From positions 1-33,056 of the forward strand of contig ABYL01000078.1 of NCBI GenBank assembly GCA_000173575.1: a stretch of DNA of 33,056 nt. Reading direction: 5' to 3'. Source of the DNA: Burkholderia sp. H160. Lineage in GTDB: Bacteria; Pseudomonadota; Gammaproteobacteria; Burkholderiales; Burkholderiaceae. Numbering within the stretch: the stretch's first letter is position 1; each line of letters opens with the position of its first letter. The translations under genes and the position numbers were made by a program. Under the pieces are notes generated by a model, which was not told where the DNA came from, searched no databases, and saw nothing but the letters and a program-made list of their open reading frames with translations. Positions 1 through 7,672 of this stretch are shown one piece after another.

Positions 1-16
1 AGAATCGGTCACTTAG

Positions 17-44
17 CTCGGCCGCGAAAAACTGCGCGGCCGAG
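17..44 (-). terminator. Hairpin downstream of the methyltransferase gene
   Basis: A perfect 10-bp inverted repeat (17-26 pairs with 35-44) with an 8-nt loop starts 20 nt after the stop codon of the minus-strand methyltransferase gene. The stem is almost entirely G and C, so it should fold strongly. No T-run follows it on the minus strand, so it is not a textbook intrinsic terminator. It could still act as a 3'-end stabiliser or weak bidirectional terminator. The structure is seen directly; the role is inferred. Confidence 0.45.
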
Positions 45-63
45 GAGCATTAGCCCGTAGGTT

Positions 64-831
64 TCAGGCGCGCGAAAGCAAATAGTAGCCAAAGCCGAGC
101 GTTGCGCGCCCCCACTGCAAGTATGAGCTATGCCAATCTCGCATCCGCTTTAAGAACTTCGCCGAGTCGGCATCATCAGGATGTGTCGCCAAGTACTGCA
201 TCATCGCATCGCAGTACCTGCCTTCGTATTCATCCCACTCATCATCACTACTGGTTGCGGTCCGCAGCAGGTTGTAGCCCAACGCACTGGCGCGTTGAGC
301 GTTCTCCGCGTGAGAAACGAACTCGTCGGCTGCTCCGCCAATTGCATTTAGATAGTCTTGCGCGGGTGGTTGCTTCCAATACGCTTCGGCGACGAGCAAG
401 CGGCCATTCGGCTTCAGCCAGTCAAAGGCAACACGCAGGCATTCTTCGAACGAGCCGAATGCGTGCGTAGATCCGACGCAAATGATTGCGGCGTATCCGC
501 CTTCGGGCCGAGTGTGCTCCAGCAAAGGAGCGTTGATCAACTCCAGCCGCCGGTCATTTGGAAAGTCTTGTCCAAACGCAGCTCGCGCTTCGTCTAAGAA
601 ACCTTGATTGATATCGACGCCGACGCCACTTGCCGGCGACATGTGAAGCACATCTCGCAATAGCGCTGCTTTGCCACAGCCGGCATCCAGCACGATGTCA
701 TCTGCTGAGAAATTCGCGACGAGGCTGCGGAGTAGCTCATGAGCTTTATTCTGCGACAGCGGGCTCAGGTAACGGTGGTTGCTATGCGCGATCGTGGAAA
801 AACGGAACGGGTCGTGGTTCGTGTTGGTCAT
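64..831 (-). CDS. Class I SAM-dependent methyltransferase
   Basis: The 255-residue protein has a Rossmann-type methyltransferase core. Motif I, which binds S-adenosylmethionine, reads VLDAGCGKA around residues 47-55, followed by an acidic residue in GVGVDIN that would hold the ribose hydroxyls. A later stretch, IICVGSTHAFGSFEECL, fits motif IV and the following helix, and WLKPNGRLLVAEAYW is the usual strand 5 region. The length suits a stand-alone small-molecule methyltransferase. The substrate cannot be read from the sequence. The ATG is preceded by a purine-rich GAGA. The gene stands alone: about 590 bp without a convincing gene separates it from the broken partition gene upstream, and a strong hairpin follows it. 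The fold assignment is confident; the biological role is unknown. Confidence 0.85.
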   Translation of the reverse strand: MTNTNHDPFRFSTIAHSNHRYLSPLSQNKAHELLRSLVANFSADDIVLDAGCGKAALLRDVLHMSPASGVGVDINQGFLDEARAAFGQDFPNDRRLELINAPLLEHTRPEGGYAAIICVGSTHAFGSFEECLRVAFDWLKPNGRLLVAEAYWKQPPAQDYLNAIGGAADEFVSHAENAQRASALGYNLLRTATSSDDEWDEYEGRYCDAMMQYLATHPDDADSAKFLKRMRDWHSSYLQWGRATLGFGYYLLSRA

Positions 832-1425
832 GATTCTCTTGCGAAAAGGTATTGATGGTTTTTTTCAACATCGATTCACAAAGAGCTTTCATACACGAAC
901 CTCCGAAATATTGTCGTTGCGCGGCGCGGCAAGCTTACACAGATTCGCGAATGGCTGCAATTTTCCACCCTCGGGAACGTCCGCTCTCGGCGTTACCGAA
1001 TGGCTGGTTCGGGTCGGTAAGACTTATTCACGAGGGGAGGGCGTTGATCGTTCATGAACGCCCGCTTGCGAAAGTCGGCAAAGCGATCAGCAGCAGCCGC
1101 ACGATTTAAATCGGCGAACGGCGACCTAAGCCGAAAGGTACTTGTGTGCGTTGAGTGGGTGTGGCTTCCGCTCTGAACGATCCTTTTGGGTGGCTGCAAG
1201 GCGAAACTTGGCTAACTCAACTGTCGGGCGAAGCTCACAGGGCGGGCTCGGAGTCCGGCACCTCAATCGGAATGCATCATTATGGATCGGCGGTCTGGGA
1301 AAGCTAGGGCTGCTTCGTGACAAAGGTGTGGCGATCCCATGGAAGAACATGGCCGCTATTGTCGATTCACGCGCAGTCGGCGACGCGAAGGACGCTCTGA
1401 CAGGCAGTCGCGCCCATGTCGGCTG
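832..1425. other. Gene-free stretch between methyltransferase and partition remnant
   Basis: About 590 bp with no open frame showing a recognisable domain or a convincing start. Short frames exist on both strands, but they overlap each other, are arginine/serine rich and look like chance frames in GC-rich DNA. The stretch lies next to a broken partition gene, so it may be decayed mobile or plasmid DNA. No terminator, tRNA or repeat was recognised here beyond the methyltransferase promoter that must lie at its left edge. Confidence 0.4.
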
Positions 1426-2396
1426 TCATTGACGCGGCGATGCAATGCATCCAGGTGAGGCACTACCGGGCCGGTTTTCCCCGATTGGTCGAAAATCTTT
1501 TGACCTGGGTCCGCTCGAGCCCAGCCTGGACCTGGCATCCCGCGTTTCCTGGCTGATGGTTTCAAATTGCGTCACAAAATCAGGATGATGCTCCTTTAAC
1601 CAACGGCTAACACGCTCATTGCTAACAAGCGTTGCAATGTAAGCGGCGGACACAGTGAGATGTAGATGTTCGATGCCATATCGCTCGTCAGTTCGCGCTC
1701 GAGATGGGCGAGCTGCTCAGAGACTTCTTCGCTCCGTTTCCCACGACTGCGGACACCGCATTCAAGGCGCTCCGGCGGAGTGGCCGCCACAATTGCCCGC
1801 GCGAAGGCGGACGTGAAGTTTCCCTGCCCACACATAAGTTCGACAGCCTCCATTTGTCGCGAGGGCTTCATCAACTTCAGCTCCTTGAACGTTGTCGCCG
1901 GACAGGCCTTGTCCGCCAGTAGCGCAGCGGCCTCGTCCGATATGCCATCAAGAAGGGTCGCCCTGCGCTTTACGGTTTTGACCTCAATGCCCAGTACTGA
2001 CGCTATCCGTTCACGTGGTACACCGTGCTCGATTGCCTTCGCAATCATGCGTGCGTCCTGCGCGGACGTCAGCCGGCTGATGTGTTTGTTGTACGTGTAC
2101 GCCTCATCATCGGTCGCAATCAGGCACGTGGCTTCGTTCACCCCCAGCCGACGCAGCGCCTCTATCCGCAATCTCCCATCAAGGATGCGAAACCTGTCGT
2201 CGCTACCTTCGACGCGCACCACAATCGGGGGTTCTACGAGACCGACAGTCGCGACGGAGGCGAGAATCTGCAGGAATTTTATGCTCGACGTAGCGGTGTG
2301 CGGCAGCGGCCTTGACGACTCGAGCGCGTTCAGGAGTAGCACAACCGGCTGGCATTCAAATGCGACCTTAAGGGGGTGCGCCGGAAGCTTGTTCAT
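1426..2396 (-). pseudogene. RepB/ParB-type partition protein, frameshifted near 1681
   Basis: The first part (2396 down to about 1682) encodes a ParB/RepB-type protein. An N-terminal ParB-like fold contains PPIVVRVEG and ILDGRLRIEALRRLG. It is followed by a helix-turn-helix region (RERIASVLGIEVKTVKRR) and the RepB C-terminal signature FKELKLMKPSRQMEAVELM. The original frame then ends at 1596 in an unrelated tail. The neighbouring frame, starting from about 1680, reads YGIEHLHLTVSAAYIATLV and KEHHPDF, which is the expected RepB-family C-terminus. One missing base near 1681 explains the switch; repaired, the product would be about 323 residues. Its ATG overlaps the stop of the upstream partner gene (ATGA at 2393-2396), so the pair was translationally coupled. 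The last roughly 40 residues of the joined frame run past the usual family end, so the 3' boundary may also be altered. It is probably non-functional, unless the missing base is a sequencing error. Confidence 0.8.
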
Positions 2397-2812
2397 AACT
2401 GCCCCCCAGCGCGGATACGTTGGTCCAGTACGCGGGGAAGACTCGTGAGACCCTCCTGCTCTAGCAGCATGATGAATCCTTCCTCGCGCATTAACTGCCG
2501 CATCGCATGAACAATGAATAGCAGCCGTGCATGGGTCAACTCAACCTTTTTTGCGAGGACCCTCTGACGGTCGCTTTCCCGCATATAGAGACGACGTAGT
2601 TGGTCTGGAGCCAGTTCGCCAGGACGGGGCGCGGTCGGCCCCATGAAAACAGATGCAGCCTTTCCACCCGACCTCATGCGTCGGCTCAGCAGCCTGCGGA
2701 CAACTGCGAGCTGGGGACCCTTTAGTGTTCCGTCCTCATACGCTTCCAGCAATGCGGACTGGACCTCAGCGTCGCTGGAGCGCGCAATGTGCATGGCGAT
2801 AGCAATGGGCAT
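2393..2812 (-). pseudogene. RepB-type partition protein, C-terminal fragment
   Basis: From the ATG at 2812 the frame encodes about 139 residues matching the C-terminal half of the RepB/ParB-type protein that normally precedes the gene at 1426-2396. Recognisable features are MPIAIAMHIARSSD, the ALLEAYEDGTLKG segment, the RRLLSRRMRSGGK linker and a helical C-terminus ending RVLDQRIRAGG. The N-terminal ParB catalytic-fold domain and helix-turn-helix are missing. The frame stays open upstream to 3109, but that part is arginine-rich readthrough of another gene's glycine repeats and should not be counted as RepB. No good ribosome site precedes the 2812 ATG. I infer a 5'-truncated pseudogene created by the junction at about 2812-2830. 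The family assignment rests on the C-terminal motifs and on the tandem arrangement. Confidence 0.75.
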
Positions 2813-3273
2813 GGTGCCGGCTTGCCGCCGCCCGAGATGACCGCGCCGGCTCCGCCGCCACCCCCGCCACCGCCATCCGCACCGAAAGACGACGCGCTCG
2901 TGGCATTGCCGCCATTGCCACCGCTGCCCCCCGTGATGGCGCCGGTCACGCCGGTCAGTGTCGAGCCGACAAAGCCGTCGCCGCCGCCGCCGCCCCCGCC
3001 CGCGCCGCCGTATCCGCCACCCGTAGTGCCGCCCGTGCCGTCCGCATAAACGGCGCTGGCGGCAAACGCCAGGGGAAAGGCGGCCGTCGTTGCAAGCAGC
3101 AGCCGGCATGAGGAGAAAGGGCGGCTGTCGATGCAGGTCTTCTGGCGCAACGGGTATGGGCAGTCGACCGGATGGGTGTGGGCCGATCGGGTTTCGCCCG
3201 AATCAGCCCGGGACGGCGGCGAGCCGCCCGTTCGACAGGACAACCAACGCGAGCCCAGACCGATAAGCGTCAT
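2813..3273 (-). pseudogene. Glycine-rich exported protein, 5' fragment
   Basis: Read from 3273 leftwards, the frame has a basic segment, then a hydrophobic stretch LLLATTAAFPLAFAASAVYA with an AxA-like cleavage site. It then becomes almost pure glycine/alanine/serine/threonine with runs such as GGAGGGGGGGDG. That is how many large autotransporter or glycine-rich surface proteins begin. Here the repeat region stops abruptly at about 2815-2830, and the frame runs out of frame into the RepB fragment, ending at 2722. No passenger or beta-barrel domain follows. The true start is uncertain: the 3273 ATG gives an unusually long n-region of about 50 residues. Most likely this is the surviving 5' end of a longer surface-protein gene fused to partition DNA by deletion. 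The exact original family is not determined. Confidence 0.55.
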
Positions 3274-3382
3274 GTTTCACCGCCTCTCCAAGTCTTCCCC
3301 GTCTGATCGGCTCCAGAAGCAACGAGCCGAACCTGTGTCTTGCGCGTATGCGCAGTTCATTCGTTGTCGCGACGCGCCATCA

Positions 3383-3583
3383 TTACGCGCCGCTGCGCGA
3401 TTTCGCGTCAAGCCCCAGCACCGCCGCGATCATGGGCCAGCGGCGCGCGGCGCTGCGCCAGGCGTCGTCGGCCTGGCGGTCGAAGTAGCGCGCGGGGTCC
3501 AGACCATCGAGGTGCCGCGCAAGCTGATCGATGTCGTTGGGGCCGGCTGGCGCGTCCTCGTCCGTCTGTTGTCGCTGTTGCAT
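3383..3583 (-). CDS. bcsR: Cellulose biosynthesis protein BcsR
   Basis: This 66-residue soluble protein matches the small BcsR/YhjR family. An N-terminal NDIDQLARHLDGL segment is followed by an aromatic YFD site and the hallmark ARRWPMIAAVL near the C-terminus (KRWPLLAEF in the enterobacterial protein). In enterobacteria BcsR associates with BcsQ and regulates assembly and activity of the inner-membrane cellulose synthase. The ATG has a strong AAGGAGG ribosome site and lies 15 bp after the bcsG-like stop, so it is the last gene of the bcs run. In enterobacterial loci bcsR sits at the head, just before bcsQ, so its distal position is notable. The identification rests on motif and context in a very short protein. 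Confidence 0.82.
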   Translation of the reverse strand: MQQRQQTDEDAPAGPNDIDQLARHLDGLDPARYFDRQADDAWRSAARRWPMIAAVLGLDAKSRSGA

Positions 3584-3598
3584 TGCCTCGCCTCCTTC

Positions 3599-4090
3599 TT
3601 ACTCGCCCTGCGGGTTGACCGCGGGCTCGGATCGCCCCGGGCTCGCAGGCGGACATGCTCTGGCCGAGTCCACGTTGCTGCTCGCTTGCGCGGTCAGCGC
3701 GCTGAATCCTTGCCACACGAGAATCGCAAAGAGTGAGATCAGCACAAATGTCGTCACGCGTACCCAGCGGCTGACCACGTAGTACGCAACGAAGAGCGTG
3801 GCGAGCGCGACCAGCGTCGAAAGCGGCACGATGCGTACGATCAGCGCGAGTGCATGCTGCTGCGGCAGGTGCGCCGCAGCCATGCTAAATGCGGGTTCGC
3901 CGAGCTCGAAATAAAGCAGCGCAATGCCGATCACGACGGCCACGAGGTTACGCACGACACGCAACCGGCGATCGCCGAACGGCACCAGCAGCGCGATGGC
4001 GAACAGCAGGTTCAACCACCAGAGCGGCTGCAGTTTCCCGATTCCGGCCAGATACAGCTTGGCGATGAAGTAGAAGTTCCAGAGTCCCAT
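3599..4090 (-). CDS. bcsG: BcsG membrane domain only (lacks transferase domain)
   Basis: This 163-residue membrane protein starts MGLWNFYFIAKLYL, matching the start of BcsG (GWNFYFLVKF in enterobacteria). It has four or five hydrophobic segments (about 6-20, 22-37, 45-62, 84-107, 110-130) and the conserved SRWVRVTTFVLI. It then ends in a short polar, proline-rich tail. Full-length BcsG is about 550 residues; the rest is a periplasmic zinc-dependent phosphoethanolamine transferase that decorates cellulose. That domain is entirely absent: the stop is followed 15 bp later by bcsR, leaving no room for it. The good reading frame and conserved membrane part argue for a maintained short protein rather than a decaying gene. 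It may support BcsA/BcsF in the membrane without modifying cellulose. The ATG at 4090 has only a weak GGGAC ribosome site and sits 38 bp after bcsA. Confidence 0.8.
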   Translation of the reverse strand: MGLWNFYFIAKLYLAGIGKLQPLWWLNLLFAIALLVPFGDRRLRVVRNLVAVVIGIALLYFELGEPAFSMAAAHLPQQHALALIVRIVPLSTLVALATLFVAYYVVSRWVRVTTFVLISLFAILVWQGFSALTAQASSNVDSARACPPASPGRSEPAVNPQGE

Positions 4091-4128
4091 GATGCACGTC
4101 CCGCAAAATACCCCGGCCCGGTTCTGTT

Positions 4129-6705
4129 CTATTGCGACTGTGACTGCGGCTTGTGACGCGTGAAGAGGTTCTCCAGTGCGTCCACGCACGCGTCGATGAG
4201 GCGCAGATGGCCCTGAATGCCCAGGCCGATCACGGCCCTGAGCCCGTAAAGCGGCACATCGGTCACCGGCGCCTGAGCGGATTCGATCCAGGCGTCCGCG
4301 CGTCCGAACGTGCACTGGATGACCTGGCGTTCCATCTCGGGCGTCAACTCAAGGCGGATGCCGGTTTCGCGGGCGCCGGTGCGCACGATCACACCCGGGA
4401 AGCAATGCTCGATGTGCCCGCGCGAGAGGCACACGCCCACTCGCTCACCCGTCGTCACCTTCGCGCCGGGCGGCAGTGCGAGCCCCAGGCCGCCGATCGA
4501 GTAATTGATCGTCCTGCACGCGAGCGTGCGGCCATTGGGCAGCAGCAGCGTGGCCGGCACGTGCAGGGGGATGCGGTGTGAAACGCGCACCTGGCGCGCC
4601 TCCTGCGCGACGCCGACGGCCGCACCGAGCACGATCATGTTGATGGCGCCCCACAGCATGTTCATCAGCGCGGTTTGCGGCTCGGGGCTGTGCAGGAACA
4701 CGATGCGGATCACGCCCGCCAGCATCGCGGCGGCGTTGATGCCGAGCAGGATGAGATAGGGCTTGGAGATCGTCCAGTCGAGGTAGTTTTCGGCGATCTG
4801 GCCGCCCTTGGCGGTGACGTTGAACTTGCCGAGCTTCGGGTTGATGAGCGCCATCGTGGTGGGCAGGATGATGTACCACGCGAGCACGGATTCGTACACC
4901 TCGGCCCAGAACGAATGTCGGAACGGGCCCTGAATGCGTGAGTTCGCGAGGTTCGCCGTGACCAGGTAGGGCAGCACATACGCCATGATGACGGCGGCTT
5001 GCGTATTGATCATGTGCAGACCGAAGAACAGGTAGGCGCCCGGCATCAGCAGGAACACAAGGCGCGGAATACCGTAGAAGAAGTGGAGCATGGAGTTGCT
5101 GTAGCAGATGCGCTGGAACAGCGTGAGTCCTTTGCGTCGCCACGGGTTGTCGACGCGAAAAATCTGCGCCATGCCGCGCGCCCAGCGAATGCGCTGTCCG
5201 ATGTGGCCGGCCAGGCTCTCGGTCGCGAGACCCGCGGCCTGCACGGTGCGCAAATAAGCCGAGTTGTAGCCGAGTCGGTGCAGCCGCAGCGCCGTGTGGC
5301 AGTCCTCCGTCACGGTCTCGATCGCGATGCCGCCTACCTGCTCAAGCGGTGCGCGCTTGATGACGGCGCAAGAGCCACAGAAGAAGGTTGCGTTCCAGAA
5401 GTCGCTGCCGTCCTGGATCAGCCCGTAGAAGAGGCTTCCTTCGTTGGGCACGCGGTGAAAAGTATCGAAGTTGCGCTCGAACGGGTCGGGCGAGAAGAAG
5501 TGGTGCGGTGTCTGCACGAGTGCGCATTTCGGGTCGGCGAGGAACTGACCCATGGTCGTCTGCAGGAACGAGCGGACCGGGATGTGATCGCAGTCGAAGA
5601 TCGCGATGTATTCGCCTTGCGTGCAGGTGAGCGCATGGTTGATGTTGCCCGCCTTCGCGTGCGTATGCTCGGTGCGCACGATGTAACCCACACCGGCTTC
5701 CTTGGCGAAGCGGCGGAATTCCTCGCGTGTGCCGTCGTCGAGAATGTAGACCTTGAGCTTGTCGCTCGGCCAGTCGAGACCGGCGGCCGCGTAGACGGTC
5801 GGCTGCACGACCGAAAGCGGCTCGTTGTAGGTAGGGATGTAGACGTCGACGGTCGGCCAGAGAGAAAGATCTTCCGGCAGCGGGCAGGCCCTGCGGTTGA
5901 GTGGCCACGCGGTCTGGACGTAGCCGAGCAGCAGCACGAGCCACGTATAGGCTTCCGCTGCATACAGCACGTAGCCCACCACGGCTTCGAGCGGGTCGGG
6001 CAATTGCAGGGTCTGCGTAGTGCGCCACCAGACGTAGCGGCCCGCCATCAGCAGCGAGAGCCCCGCCATCATAAGCGTGGCGAGACGGCCCGGCACGCGC
6101 CGCACCAGCAGCACGGTAGCGACCACAAGCGCGAACAGGCGAAGCTGCTCGCCGAGCGTCATGGGTGTCGTGCAGATCACGAGGCCGATCAGGAACGCCA
6201 TGAGCAATGCGAAATGGCGCAGGTACGGCACGCGGTCGGCGGCGGCCGCGCCGGACTCGAGCCACTTGCTGGCGGCTTCCCAATCGACCGCCGCGAGCCG
6301 TCGCGCGATGGGCCGCCACGCGAGGCCCACGACCCAGATGAGCGGCGTGCCCAGCACGGCGAGCCATCGCAGCAGGACGGCGCGGCGCCGCCGTCTGCGC
6401 TGGCGCGCCCTGTGCAGCTTGCGCAGGTCGGCCGCAAAGCGCGGGCGGTGAAAGCGGGCGCGAAACACGAGCCGCCACAGCCAGACGCGCCAGCTGTTTT
6501 CGAGGCCGACACCCAGTTGCCCGGCCATGTAATTCGCGAGCCGGTCGACCCAGAGCATCGGCAGGTCACGCTTGCCGGCCCGTGGCGGCAGCAGCGTGAG
6601 GCGCACGAGCCACGCGCGCAGCGGCGCCCCCGCGTCGAGTCCGAGCGATGCGCGCAGTGCTTGCCTGCAGGCGTCGCGTTGCGCGCGCAACCATGCGGCG
6701 ATCAT
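4129..6705 (-). CDS. bcsA: Cellulose synthase catalytic subunit BcsA (UDP-forming)
   Basis: BcsA is the inner-membrane GT2 synthase that polymerises UDP-glucose into beta-1,4-glucan and threads it through its own membrane channel. The 858-residue protein has N-terminal membrane helices and a GT2 domain with DVYIPTYNEP and LDDGT (about 320-325). DCD is at about 370-372, the TED catalytic base region at about 466-468 and QRIRW at about 503-507. Further helices follow, and then a C-terminal PilZ domain with RVSHR (about 704-708) and NYSIGG (about 733-738), the two c-di-GMP-binding motifs. All key motifs are intact, so it should be active and c-di-GMP dependent. The frame is open upstream into bcsQ. 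The chosen ATG at 6705 has a near-ideal AGAGGAGGTG site (6711-6720) and overlaps the bcsQ stop as ATGA. It lies between bcsQ and the short bcsG. Confidence 0.97.
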   Translation of the reverse strand: MIAAWLRAQRDACRQALRASLGLDAGAPLRAWLVRLTLLPPRAGKRDLPMLWVDRLANYMAGQLGVGLENSWRVWLWRLVFRARFHRPRFAADLRKLHRARQRRRRRRAVLLRWLAVLGTPLIWVVGLAWRPIARRLAAVDWEAASKWLESGAAAADRVPYLRHFALLMAFLIGLVICTTPMTLGEQLRLFALVVATVLLVRRVPGRLATLMMAGLSLLMAGRYVWWRTTQTLQLPDPLEAVVGYVLYAAEAYTWLVLLLGYVQTAWPLNRRACPLPEDLSLWPTVDVYIPTYNEPLSVVQPTVYAAAGLDWPSDKLKVYILDDGTREEFRRFAKEAGVGYIVRTEHTHAKAGNINHALTCTQGEYIAIFDCDHIPVRSFLQTTMGQFLADPKCALVQTPHHFFSPDPFERNFDTFHRVPNEGSLFYGLIQDGSDFWNATFFCGSCAVIKRAPLEQVGGIAIETVTEDCHTALRLHRLGYNSAYLRTVQAAGLATESLAGHIGQRIRWARGMAQIFRVDNPWRRKGLTLFQRICYSNSMLHFFYGIPRLVFLLMPGAYLFFGLHMINTQAAVIMAYVLPYLVTANLANSRIQGPFRHSFWAEVYESVLAWYIILPTTMALINPKLGKFNVTAKGGQIAENYLDWTISKPYLILLGINAAAMLAGVIRIVFLHSPEPQTALMNMLWGAINMIVLGAAVGVAQEARQVRVSHRIPLHVPATLLLPNGRTLACRTINYSIGGLGLALPPGAKVTTGERVGVCLSRGHIEHCFPGVIVRTGARETGIRLELTPEMERQVIQCTFGRADAWIESAQAPVTDVPLYGLRAVIGLGIQGHLRLIDACVDALENLFTRHKPQSQSQ

Positions 6706-7457
6706 CGTGGCACCTCCTCTGCACACTCGGCCCAGCGCGAAAGCCACGAGGCGAGCCCTTGCAGGTCGTGCGCGGCACGCGAACCCGGTTCGCTCGCGCA
6801 GAAATTTTCGCCGTGCCCTAGCGCTTCTGGCACGCCAGCATCGGCGTGGATCTGATAGGGCAGCAACGCATCGCCGAGGCTCGCGCGCAGCAGCGCGACG
6901 ACGTCGACGTGCAACTCCCGCGCGGGCATCACGGCATTGATCACGTAGACGCAGGGCGTCCCCGCGAGCCCTGCGCGAAAGCGCTCCAGCATCGCGCATG
7001 CGGTGGGCGACGGGGGCAGCACGGCGAGGACGAGCGCGGCGGAGGCGATCGCCTGGCTCGCCTCGACGCAGGGCCACGTCGGCGTGTCGATGAGCGTGAC
7101 CGCATCGGCAGGTACGTCCACTTGCGCGAGGAGCTCACGCAGCCAGCCGGGGTTCGCGTGCAGTTGCGGGCAATGCGCGCCTGCCCCGGCGCGCGCGGCG
7201 TCGCCGCCCCACGGCACGAGCAGCACGTTGTCGTCGGTATTGAGCGCGGTGTGTGGAGCACTCGCGCCGTTCAGATAGGACGCGAGACCCGCGCGGGCGG
7301 GCTCGCGCAGCCCGAAATGCATGGCGAGCACGTTGCGCGGATCGCATTCCACGGCGAGCGTGCGATGCCCGCGCGCGCTCATCAGACTGGCCAGTTCCGC
7401 CGTCAGCGTGGTGCGGCCGGCGCCACCCACGGGCGAGACGATGGCGACGGTTTTCAT
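6702..7457 (-). CDS. bcsQ: Cellulose biosynthesis ATPase-like protein BcsQ
   Basis: A 251-residue MinD/ParA-type (SIMIBI) protein. The N-terminus MKTVAIVSPVGGAGRTT is the deviant Walker A loop, followed by VECDPRN (switch region) and LIDTPTWP (Walker B-like). In cellulose-producing enterobacteria BcsQ partners BcsR and BcsE on the cytoplasmic side of the synthase and is needed for secretion complex assembly, often at a pole. Here the loop reads GGAGRTT, so the usual second lysine of GKT is arginine and the signature lysine of KGG is also absent. Enterobacterial BcsQ likewise departs from the consensus. The gene overlaps bcsF upstream and bcsA downstream, both as ATGA, which implies coupled translation. 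It is assigned as bcsQ by fold plus position; it is a cellulose rather than chromosome-partition protein. Confidence 0.9.
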   Translation of the reverse strand: MKTVAIVSPVGGAGRTTLTAELASLMSARGHRTLAVECDPRNVLAMHFGLREPARAGLASYLNGASAPHTALNTDDNVLLVPWGGDAARAGAGAHCPQLHANPGWLRELLAQVDVPADAVTLIDTPTWPCVEASQAIASAALVLAVLPPSPTACAMLERFRAGLAGTPCVYVINAVMPARELHVDVVALLRASLGDALLPYQIHADAGVPEALGHGENFCASEPGSRAAHDLQGLASWLSRWAECAEEVPR

Positions 7458-7666
7458 CGGCTGTCCGCCTTGACTGCGTGGCGCGCGCCGCGGATCACGA
7501 TGGCGCCGAGCTGGGGTGGCAGGTGCACGCTGCGCTCGCGCTCAGGCAGCGTGAAGCGTGGCACGAAGCTCGGCAGGAAGCGTTGCAGCCGGAAGCGCCA
7601 CACGATCCACGACAGCGGCGCCGCGAGAATCACGCCCCATACGAAGTAGCCGAAGAAGATCTCCAT
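7454..7666 (-). CDS. bcsF: Small single-pass membrane protein BcsF
   Basis: A 70-residue protein with one N-terminal membrane helix (about residues 3-22, FFGYFVWGVILAAPLSWIVW), followed by a basic, arginine-rich cytoplasmic tail. This matches the size and topology of BcsF, which in enterobacteria anchors BcsE to the membrane next to the synthase and works with BcsG. Sequence similarity in such a short protein is weak, so the call leans on position: 6 bp after bcsE and overlapping bcsQ. The ATG at 7666 starts directly with the membrane segment. The neighbouring BcsG is reduced to its membrane domain here, which makes the retention of BcsF and BcsE interesting. Confidence 0.75.
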   Translation of the reverse strand: MEIFFGYFVWGVILAAPLSWIVWRFRLQRFLPSFVPRFTLPERERSVHLPPQLGAIVIRGARHAVKADSR

Positions 7667-7672
7667 GGCCGG

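Noticed and set aside
2813-3109. Arginine-rich N-terminal extension of the RepB fragment
   Set aside because: It is a different reading frame of the glycine-rich repeats of the neighbouring surface-protein fragment; GGC/GGN codons read out of frame give Arg and Trp. It is not a real domain.
3599-4090. bcsG broken by a frameshift with the rest in another frame
   Set aside because: There are only 15 bp to bcsR and no alternative frame nearby with transferase-like sequence, so the domain is absent rather than shifted.
4999-6855. Very long plus-strand open frame (618 codons) opposite bcsA
   Set aside because: It is a shadow in high-GC DNA: antisense to a BcsA with all motifs intact, rich in Arg, Glu and His, and without any domain or plausible start. 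Similar frames oppose bcsC, bcsE, the oxidase genes and others.
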